The position numbers were made by a program, and so were the translations under genes. Under the pieces are notes generated by a model. The model was not told where the DNA came from and ran no database searches. It worked only from the letters and a program-made list of their open reading frames with translations. Positions 1-3,686 of a DNA stretch of 5,394 bases are shown here, in pieces (position 1 is the first letter of the stretch; the number at the start of each line of letters is the position of its first letter). The DNA lies in the NCBI GenBank assembly GCA_019752835.1, contig JAIELR010000139.1:1-5394 (forward strand). Direction: 5' to 3'. This DNA comes from Gammaproteobacteria bacterium. Its GTDB lineage: Bacteria > Pseudomonadota > Gammaproteobacteria > UBA1113.

Positions 1-215
1 TGCCGCGAATGCCTGAAAAATTCCCACAAATTTAGTAGTAGAATACCCGCAGACTTGTATACCCGGATTAACTATCCTGTTATGTAGTCGAATATGATAA
101 TATAATAATATTTACATTCATAAAGTTACAAGCACACTAACAAAACTTTGTAAGACAGTTAGCCTATTTTTGTAAGATGGAATAAAAAATATCTTCATTC
201 TTTTTGATAAATGTA
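1..215. other. AT-rich leader region without a convincing gene
   Basis: This stretch holds no start codon with a ribosome site and a sustained reading frame on either strand. It is clearly more AT-rich than the late genes, with an A/T-only near-palindrome at 99-112 (AATAT, 4 bases, ATATT) and a short direct repeat ATACCCG at 43-49 and 59-65. The +1 frame is open from the left edge to a TAG at 85-87 (28 codons), but nothing in it is recognisable. The region acts at least as upstream sequence for the promoter at 216-243. It could also be the boundary of the phage with host DNA, but no attachment core or tRNA end can be identified. Confidence 0.5.
147..177 (+). repeat. Pair of TTTGTAAGA direct repeats upstream of the promoter
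   Basis: The 9-mer TTTGTAAGA occurs at 147-155 and again at 169-177, exactly 22 bp apart, about two helical turns, so both would face the same side of the DNA. A third partial copy of the core, TTGTAA, lies in inverted orientation at 126-131. The repeats sit 39 bp upstream of the -35 element of the rightward promoter. The spacing and location suit a regulator binding site, and the RHH-like protein encoded by the same operon is the obvious candidate. That assignment is inference; short repeats also arise by chance in AT-rich DNA. Confidence 0.35.
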
Positions 216-243
216 TTGACATCATTCAATAGCTCTGTATAAT
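216..243 (+). promoter_or_regulatory. Consensus sigma-70 promoter for the rightward bicistron
   Basis: TTGACA at 216-221 and TATAAT at 238-243 are both perfect matches to the bacterial sigma-70 consensus, separated by 16 bp (optimum 17). Transcription would start near position 250, giving a 5' untranslated leader of about 30 nt that carries the Shine-Dalgarno of the gene at 281. The -35 hexamer lies inside a small inverted repeat, ATTGA, 6 bases, TCAAT (215-230), which could be an operator. Such an unattenuated promoter implies strong expression unless repressed. Confidence 0.8.
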
Positions 244-268
244 TGATTCATCAGTTAGATAAATCAAC

Positions 269-274
269 AAGGAG
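269..274 (+). promoter_or_regulatory. Shine-Dalgarno AAGGAG for the 63-residue gene
   Basis: AAGGAG lies 6 nt before the ATG at 281, a near-ideal ribosome site. It fixes the start of the downstream gene and, with the promoter at 216-243, supports it as genuinely expressed. Confidence 0.75.
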
Positions 275-280
275 AAGAAA

Positions 281-472
281 ATGAAAAACTTTTTAGAAAG
301 TATCGGAGTTAAAATTCCAGAAGGTGCAGTTAGTTACAATACCGAAGGCTCCAACAAAATCATATTCCTGATCGGCCAAACTGGGAAGTTTGTTGAGTCA
401 AATCTTACTCAAGATCAAGCAAATGAAATGAAGAAGGGTGGATGTTTCGGAAGCTTTGGTTGGGAAATCTGA
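281..472 (+). CDS. Hypothetical 63-residue protein, first gene of a rightward moron-like bicistron
   Basis: I do not recognise this protein. The case for it being real is regulatory: a perfect sigma-70 promoter 38 bp upstream, a strong AAGGAG site 6 nt before the ATG, and an RHH-like gene beginning at the base after its stop. The product is small and soluble-looking, with no signal peptide and no membrane span. A central hydrophobic strand (IIFLI, residues about 27-31) is followed by a polar Gln/Asp/Asn/Lys-rich helix-like stretch and a short aromatic Gly-rich tail (GCFGSFGWEI). It is transcribed against the late operon, as is typical of lysogenic-conversion cargo or a small regulatory pair. 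Alternatives are a toxin partner of the next gene or an anti-host protein; nothing in the sequence decides between them. Confidence 0.7.
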   Translation: MKNFLESIGVKIPEGAVSYNTEGSNKIIFLIGQTGKFVESNLTQDQANEMKKGGCFGSFGWEI

Positions 473-649
473 ATGAAAGGCGGTAAACGCGAAGGATCAG
501 GCCGCCCCCGGTCTGATTCTGCAAAAAAGATGGTTACGTTTAGATTGTCTCTTGATGTGATTGAATATCTTGAAAAATGTGACAAGCCGAAAATTGAGAT
601 TGTTGAAGAAGCTTTACGGGAGCATAAGGAAAATCACTCTTCCCAATAA
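473..649 (+). CDS. Small ribbon-helix-helix-like DNA-binding protein (58 residues)
   Basis: The frame runs from ATG 473-475 to TAA 647-649 and starts at the base after the upstream TGA, so it is probably translated by coupling (a weak GGGA lies 9 nt before it). The N-terminus is basic (KGGKREGSGRPRS, residues 2-14). It is followed by a MetJ/Arc-type pattern: a short strand VTFRLS (about 21-26), a helix LDVIEYLEK (about 27-35), a turn, and a second helix IEIVEEALREHKE (about 41-53). The GRP-R prefix before 'VTFRLS' is common in phage RHH proteins. Known RHH proteins dimerise through the strand and bind short repeated operators, often controlling their own operon, so autoregulation at the repeats at 126-177 or the inverted repeat at 215-230 is a reasonable inference. 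The last 16 bp overlap the DUF1353 gene on the opposite strand. Confidence 0.7.
   Translation: MKGGKREGSGRPRSDSAKKMVTFRLSLDVIEYLEKCDKPKIEIVEEALREHKENHSSQ
493..520 (+). other. Strong RNA hairpin inside the start of the RHH-like gene
   Basis: Bases 493-503 (AGGATCAGGCC) can pair with 510-520 (GGTCTGATTCT) around a 6-base loop GCCCCC. The 11-bp stem has two G-U wobbles and no mismatch in the plus-strand RNA. On the minus strand the two wobbles become A-C mismatches, so the fold belongs to the plus-strand transcript. It starts 18 nt after the RHH start codon. It is not followed by a U-tract (an A-tract follows), so it is not an intrinsic terminator. It could slow ribosomes or protect the messenger, or be a by-product of Gly/Arg/Pro codons. 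Confidence 0.4.
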
Positions 650-1080
650 CGCCATCCACCAAGCCGCACAGCCGCCCAAAAGCACCATGCCCCGAAGTAT
701 GCCCACAAATTATTTAAGATGCTTCCAAGCGTGACATTTTCGTATTCTGACAAGCTGATACGTTCGCAGCCATAACGAGCGCCGCGCAGCACTTTATCAG
801 CCATTGCACGATCAACAATAAGCCCGTTTCCGGTATTGTGCGGCTTGCTGTAGAGATAATCGTGTAACACGCCTTCTTGATCGCCCCTGCCACCAAATAT
901 CCAGTAAATAAATGGTAGTCTCGGCACGCTTGAAAAGTCAGTTATAAATCCGGTTGGTACGACAATTAAGCCGACCGTTGACGATTCGTAAATTAATGGT
1001 GACAATAATCTCCACTGCTTGCGTCCGTTTTTGTCCGGCAAGCGCTTAACGTCTAACTCCGTGAGAAATCTGCCCATCAT
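634..1080 (-). CDS. DUF1353 family phage protein
   Basis: The 148-residue product carries the family pattern: a hydrophobic strand leading into VPTGFITDFSSVPR (residues 41-54), a tryptophan-containing segment, HDYLY (73-77), a variable helical region containing VDRAMADKVL, and a hydrophobic Trp/Gly-rich C-terminus ending in RLGGWRYWEE. DUF1353 proteins are widespread in tailed phages, usually among late structural or lysis genes; their biochemical role is not established. The conserved His-Asp in HDYLY suggests a metal or catalytic site, but that is inference. ATG 1080-1078 overlaps the endolysin stop as ATGA, and a second ATG follows directly (1077-1075), so the start is uncertain by one codon. 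It is the last late gene, and its 3' end overlaps the RHH-like gene on the other strand by 16 bp. Confidence 0.85.
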   Translation of the reverse strand: MMGRFLTELDVKRLPDKNGRKQWRLLSPLIYESSTVGLIVVPTGFITDFSSVPRLPFIYWIFGGRGDQEGVLHDYLYSKPHNTGNGLIVDRAMADKVLRGARYGCERISLSEYENVTLGSILNNLWAYFGAWCFWAAVRLGGWRYWEE

Positions 1081-1676
1081 TTCACCAGGCCATAAAATTT
1101 ATTAAACTGATTAACGCGATCCTCAAGTCCGTGATAACCACCATTTATTTTTTTGGTGATATCCGCAACCACTTGTTGATCTGCACCAAGATCAGCCAGA
1201 TCATTAAGTTTTCGAGAATTCCAAAACCATCCGGCAGAAAATAAAGGATATTTCATTGCGACAAAATCAGGATTCCCGACCACGTCATCACTCACGGCCA
1301 GATCAAAAGCCTTGTAATTATCATGCCCGGTTAGTTGGATATAACCGCGCCCACGATATCTATAACCATCGCCCGAGTCTTCCTCACGATTACCCATCCG
1401 GTTTGCGTAAACTCTGCTTGCAATGATGACTGGATTACGTGCATACAGTTTTGCTTGATCCGGATTAAAATACTTTGGAAACACTTGCATCAGACGTTCC
1501 GATGAATAATTGAGATTTTCTTCTTTCCGTGAAAACCCCATCGATTCGTGATGGCATTGCGCAAGAAAATGAGCGATCCGTAGGGGTGAACTTAATTGAA
1601 ACCTTGTGGCAGTATCGAATAATTCTTCATAGACAGATTCAGGAATATTGCCTTTCAGTGCTGATAAATTGATCAC
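1077..1676 (-). CDS. Phage endolysin, glycoside hydrolase family 19 (chitinase-like)
   Basis: The protein (199 residues) is a single GH19 domain that would cleave glycan strands of peptidoglycan. Visible landmarks are RIAHFLAQCHHESMGF (33-48) with the presumed general acid E44, then EENLNYSSERL (52-62) with the likely second acid E53. FPKYF (66-70), YANRMGN (90-96), YRYRGRGYIQLTGHDNY (105-121) and KINGG (176-180) follow. Length and order match stand-alone phage GH19 lysins. There is no signal peptide or signal-anchor segment, so release to the periplasm should need a holin. The start is GTG (1676-1674), with GGAG at 1686-1689 placed 9 nt upstream. GTG overlaps the stop of the 31-residue membrane gene (GTGA), and the stop overlaps the next ATG (ATGA), so translation is probably coupled on both sides. 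Confidence 0.93.
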   Translation of the reverse strand: MINLSALKGNIPESVYEELFDTATRFQLSSPLRIAHFLAQCHHESMGFSRKEENLNYSSERLMQVFPKYFNPDQAKLYARNPVIIASRVYANRMGNREEDSGDGYRYRGRGYIQLTGHDNYKAFDLAVSDDVVGNPDFVAMKYPLFSAGWFWNSRKLNDLADLGADQQVVADITKKINGGYHGLEDRVNQFNKFYGLVK

Positions 1677-1768
1677 TTGCTACCGCTCCAAATAATGATT
1701 GCAAAAATTAAACAGCCCACAAAAATCACAGTTGATGACAACGTTGTTGCATATTCATAAACGCTCAT
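1673..1768 (-). CDS. 31-residue single-span membrane peptide in the lysis cassette (candidate holin or lysis modulator)
   Basis: A complete frame runs from ATG 1768-1766 to TGA 1675-1673. It begins MSVYEYATTLSS, passes through one hydrophobic segment, TVIFVGCLIFAIIIW (residues 13-27), and ends SGSK. It is locked to both neighbours by 4-bp overlaps: ATGA with the stop of Rz and GTGA with the endolysin start. It fills the whole gap between them, which argues strongly that it is a real gene despite its size. No good Shine-Dalgarno precedes it, so it probably depends on ribosomes finishing Rz. A lone short membrane span just before the endolysin suggests a tiny holin, a holin partner or an antiholin. 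An acidic N-terminus and a Lys at the C-terminus favour N-out/C-in. I do not recognise a family; CcoQ-like small subunits look superficially similar. Confidence 0.7.
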   Translation of the reverse strand: MSVYEYATTLSSTVIFVGCLIFAIIIWSGSK

Positions 1769-2220
1769 TCTGATTCTGGTATCTGGTTAATCCACAGTTC
1801 GCATGAATTCGCCAGCGCTATTGTGGTTGCCGCAATTGTTGTATCAACTTCAGGATTCTCTCTTTCTCTGCTTTGGGAATTGTCAACGGTTCTGGGCATG
1901 GCGTTCCTACAGCGACTGGCACTGTTTGACATGCGCTTAGTAAGATTATCAACATCACGCTGAAAGTTGCTTGCATGATCTGCGTAAGTTTTGGCTGCAT
2001 TGTAAGACCTCTCTGCGTTTTGTTTGTTGATCAAATCCACTTCTTTATTCTTTTTTTCCAAAAGCCGCTGTGTAGCTTTTTGATACTCTGCCGCTGCCCG
2101 GTCATATCCACCTTGATCAATCTTGTGATGGATGTATGCCAGCGCAATTAAGGCCGAAGCTACACCGATTATTTGCGGCAAATATTTTTTAACTAAACTA
2201 ATCATTAATCCGATTGGCAT
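1765..2220 (-). CDS. Rz: Rz-like inner-membrane spanin subunit (i-spanin)
   Basis: The protein has the i-spanin layout: a short cytoplasmic N-terminus with KK at 11-12, one membrane span (about 14-30, LPQIIGVASALIALAYI), then a long periplasmic helical domain rich in Ala, Glu, Lys and Gln (about 35-100), with Cys at 104 and 140. Rz proteins bind the Rz1 lipoprotein and fuse or disrupt the outer membrane in the last step of lysis. Identification is strengthened by the Rz1 gene nested in another frame. The open frame extends to a TTG at 2256, but that start would put the span behind a Cys/Arg-rich tail and overlap the upstream gene. ATG 2220, 7 nt after the upstream stop, is preferred (151 residues); ATG 2205 is an alternative. 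The stop overlaps the next ATG by 4 bp. Confidence 0.85.
   Translation of the reverse strand: MPIGLMISLVKKYLPQIIGVASALIALAYIHHKIDQGGYDRAAAEYQKATQRLLEKKNKEVDLINKQNAERSYNAAKTYADHASNFQRDVDNLTKRMSNSASRCRNAMPRTVDNSQSRERENPEVDTTIAATTIALANSCELWINQIPESE
1818..2000 (-). CDS. Rz1: Rz1-like outer-membrane spanin lipoprotein, embedded in Rz
   Basis: This 60-residue frame lies wholly inside the Rz gene in a different frame, the classical lambda-type arrangement. It begins MQPKLTQIMQ, continues with a hydrophobic signal segment (ATFSVMLIILLS) and a lipobox LSAC (21-24). Signal peptidase II would therefore leave a lipid-modified Cys24 and a 37-residue mature chain. The mature part has Pro-rich stretches (TVPVAVGTPCPEPLTIPK) and a charged helix at its C-terminus (KAEKERILKLIQQLRQ), as expected for an o-spanin that pairs with the periplasmic end of Rz. 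The start ATG at 2000 is supported by GAGAGG 7 nt upstream; an internal ATG at 1976 would give a shorter signal peptide with a weaker ribosome site. Confidence 0.85.
   Translation of the reverse strand: MQPKLTQIMQATFSVMLIILLSACQTVPVAVGTPCPEPLTIPKAEKERILKLIQQLRQPQ
2008..2013 (-). promoter_or_regulatory. Shine-Dalgarno GAGAGG for the embedded Rz1 gene
   Basis: On the minus strand GAGAGG ends 7 nt before the ATG at 2000, within the Rz coding sequence. A good ribosome site in the middle of a gene is independent evidence that Rz1 is translated, and it favours the longer start over the ATG at 1976. Confidence 0.65.
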
Positions 2221-2227
2221 ATATGGC

Positions 2228-2569
2228 CTATTTAAACAAAAAGTGGTACGCGGCAAGGATTGGAGTTATCCCGGCCGCAATCGCCGCCACATAAAGAAAC
2301 CAACCTTTAACCGTGTCTATCACTATGTATTTATTACGGGTTCGCTGCATCGAAGGGATATAGCCGCCAAACTCCTCGATTTTTGATAAGATGGCTTTCA
2401 ATGTCTCATCAATAGCACTCTGAATTTTTATCGAGTCGGAATGTCTACGATTATGTTCGGCATGTTGAGAATCACAGTGTTCTTTGTGATCTTCAAGAAT
2501 TTTTAGTCTATCCTCATGACGTTGCAATCTGTTCATGGTTTCAGTGTCCATAATTTTCGGAAACCTCAT
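2228..2569 (-). CDS. Coiled-coil protein with C-terminal membrane segment, candidate holin
   Basis: From ATG 2569 the protein has 113 residues. The N-terminal two thirds look helical and coiled-coil-like (MNRLQRHEDRLKILEDHKEH and SAIDETLKAILSKIEEF). They include a cluster of five His and one Cys between residues 28 and 43 (pattern H-x2-HC-x3-H-x2-H-x3-H). The C-terminus is one long hydrophobic stretch (about 89-112, GWFLYVAAIAAGITPILAAY) ending HFLFK. Small phage proteins with an N-terminal coil and a single C-terminal span occur in lysis cassettes (for example the XhlA type) and are often called holins, but the function of this one is inferred only. The frame extends to TTG 2581; ATG 2569 is chosen because GGGG lies 6 nt before it. 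It is followed 7 nt later by Rz. Confidence 0.75.
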   Translation of the reverse strand: MRFPKIMDTETMNRLQRHEDRLKILEDHKEHCDSQHAEHNRRHSDSIKIQSAIDETLKAILSKIEEFGGYIPSMQRTRNKYIVIDTVKGWFLYVAAIAAGITPILAAYHFLFK

Positions 2570-2594
2570 AATAAACCCCAATCTAGTTAATTGA

Positions 2595-2610
2595 TGTGAG
2601 AAAAATCACA
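2595..2610 (-). promoter_or_regulatory. TGTGA-N6-TCACA palindrome between tail and lysis genes (CRP-like site or mRNA hairpin)
   Basis: Between the stop of the beta-rich tail protein and the coiled-coil gene lies TGTGATTTTTCTCACA (minus strand), matching the core of the CRP/FNR-family operator TGTGA-N6-TCACA exactly. A TATTAT hexamer occupies 2573-2568, which is where a -10 element would fall if the palindrome were centred at -41.5. Transcription would then begin near 2561, inside the preferred coding start, which weakens the idea. The same bases can form a 5-bp RNA stem with a 6-base loop as an intercistronic hairpin. Either role is unproven. Confidence 0.3.
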
Positions 2611-3417
2611 CTATCGAGCTGATTTAAGCCACATGTCATAAAACGCAATTCCAATTACGCTACTTGTGCCGCCCACGCTCATCCAAACTCTAGGGCCAAT
2701 CATTGTCGTTAAAGCTGGCAAGTTTGCTGATATCGTGCCGCTGGCAGTGTTTCCGGTATTGACATCGATCAATGTGTAATTGACTATGCTTGATCCTGGC
2801 AAAGAGTACATGCGCAGCTGATAAACCTGCGTTCGGTCAGTTGTTGGAACTGGGAAACTCGAACCCAGATCAACTTTTGTGCATGTGTCGGCATTATCGT
2901 TGTGCATAAACTGTACATTTGTATCAGCAGCGTCCCATCCAATGCCAAATAAATCTGTCAATCCGGAAGGCTGAACATCTGTTGGCGCTGACGTTGAATT
3001 GTGCAAGCCGCAAAATGCGCGATTAGTTGTCGTCGCAACACCTGTTGCCGGTGCCCACTCGCAAAAGAAAGTAAATCCGGTTTGCAAACATTGCTGCAAA
3101 GTAGGTGCATGTAGACCAACCACAGCAGATGTACTTGCAACTGTAACCAATGATTCAAGATGTCCGCTGATGTCATAGGTGCTCGCATTTGACGTTGCGC
3201 TATTTGTCAACGTGCCGGTTGCAGTTAGAGCTGGGCCACCAGTAGCGTTTATTGACGAATTATTCCCGTGCGCAGTCCAACGCCTGAAACGTTGAGTGAA
3301 TGCGGAATCGTTGTAGTTGTTACGAATATCTGTAATGCCGGAATCCGATGTCGTTAATCCCAAAGCTCTGATAAGTTGCAGCCGCTCGCGCATTGCCGCC
3401 AAAGATAACCAGCCCAT
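2611..3417 (-). CDS. Beta-rich tail-associated protein, probable lectin-like or receptor-facing module
   Basis: The 268-residue protein has a short helical N-terminus (MGWLSLAAMRERLQLIRALGL) and a polar linker rich in Asn, Thr and Ser (about 23-85). Its long C-terminal part looks like alternating beta strands. Recognisable pieces are AFCGLHNSTSAPTDVQPSGL (134-153), LFGIGWDAADTNVQFMHND (156-174), KVDLGSSFP (181-189), YQLRMYS (199-205) and a final strand pair around GPRVWMSVGG (241-250) and IGIAFYDMWLK. This pattern recurs in aquatic and proteobacterial phage tail-region proteins and suggests a concanavalin/LamG-type sandwich, but I cannot name a family. Its ATG shares one base with the stop of the 86-residue gene (TAATG), and GAGGA (3424-3428) serves as ribosome site. 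A particle-surface or host-glycan role is inferred from position and fold type. Confidence 0.75.
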   Translation of the reverse strand: MGWLSLAAMRERLQLIRALGLTTSDSGITDIRNNYNDSAFTQRFRRWTAHGNNSSINATGGPALTATGTLTNSATSNASTYDISGHLESLVTVASTSAVVGLHAPTLQQCLQTGFTFFCEWAPATGVATTTNRAFCGLHNSTSAPTDVQPSGLTDLFGIGWDAADTNVQFMHNDNADTCTKVDLGSSFPVPTTDRTQVYQLRMYSLPGSSIVNYTLIDVNTGNTASGTISANLPALTTMIGPRVWMSVGGTSSVIGIAFYDMWLKSAR

Positions 3418-3677
3418 TATGCGTCCTCACCGTAAGATAAACCTGCGCCAGTGCCATTAGTGCCAAGATGGATATAATCATTAGTTGCAACACCTGCGGA
3501 ATTTTGCGCCCAGTCAGTGTCACCGTTTGATTTCTTCGTGCGCAACCATGCCCAGTAAGGCTCTGCTTCAAGCGTGTTTGGCGATCTTGCGAAGCCCGTA
3601 TAATCATAAGTTGCATCAGATTCATTGCGAGTCTTTGGGATGTTGATATCTATTAATCCTGTGCGGTCGTAAGCCAT
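3417..3677 (-). CDS. Small tail-region protein of unknown function (86 residues)
   Basis: The product begins MAYDRTGLIDINIP and contains YDYTGFARSPNTLEAEPYWAW, then LRTKKSNGDTDWAQ, and ends GAGLSYGEDA. The order 'aromatic/acidic, YW-x-W-x-R, GDTDWA, a Tyr-Ile strand, then LSY near the C-terminus' resembles short accessory proteins found beside tail-fibre genes in many phages, which look like one small beta domain. The function is not known; an accessory or cap protein for the neighbouring tail genes is a guess. The start is well supported: GAGGA (3684-3688) overlaps the stop of the upstream tail gene and lies 6 nt before ATG 3677. The stop overlaps the next start by one base, placing the gene firmly in the operon. 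Confidence 0.75.
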   Translation of the reverse strand: MAYDRTGLIDINIPKTRNESDATYDYTGFARSPNTLEAEPYWAWLRTKKSNGDTDWAQNSAGVATNDYIHLGTNGTGAGLSYGEDA

Positions 3678-3686
3678 TTTATGTCC

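Noticed and set aside
1..87. Open +1 frame of 28 codons ending in TAG at 85-87, possibly the C-terminus of a gene to the left
   Set aside because: It is short, has no recognisable motif, and a second frame nearby also ends plausibly; chance cannot be excluded without the sequence to the left.
99..112. A/T-only near-palindrome as an attachment core or origin element
   Set aside because: Such matches are expected by chance in DNA this AT-rich, and no second copy or integrase gene is in the window.
281..472. Double-glycine-like motif (KKGG followed by CFGSFGWEI) suggesting a bacteriocin or RiPP precursor
   Set aside because: The leader lacks the usual hydrophobic spacing before GG, the presumed core is only nine residues, and no transporter, peptidase or modification gene is present.
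714..896. Minus-strand 60-codon frame inside the DUF1353 gene, considered as an embedded gene like Rz1
   Set aside because: Unlike Rz1 it has no lipobox, signal segment or good ribosome site, and DUF1353 genes are not known for a nested partner.
2221..2256. Upstream TTG start for Rz giving a 163-residue product
   Set aside because: It would overlap the preceding gene and add a Cys/Arg-containing tail before the membrane span; ATG 2220 just after the upstream stop gives a normal Rz N-terminus.
2132..2386. Plus-strand 84-codon frame spanning the Rz/coiled-coil junction
   Set aside because: It is antisense to two supported genes, with no ribosome site or recognisable protein pattern.
3320..3625. 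Minus-strand 101-codon frame overlapping the 86- and 268-residue tail genes
   Set aside because: It is out of frame with two tightly coupled genes that have good ribosome sites; its composition is that of a frame-shadow.
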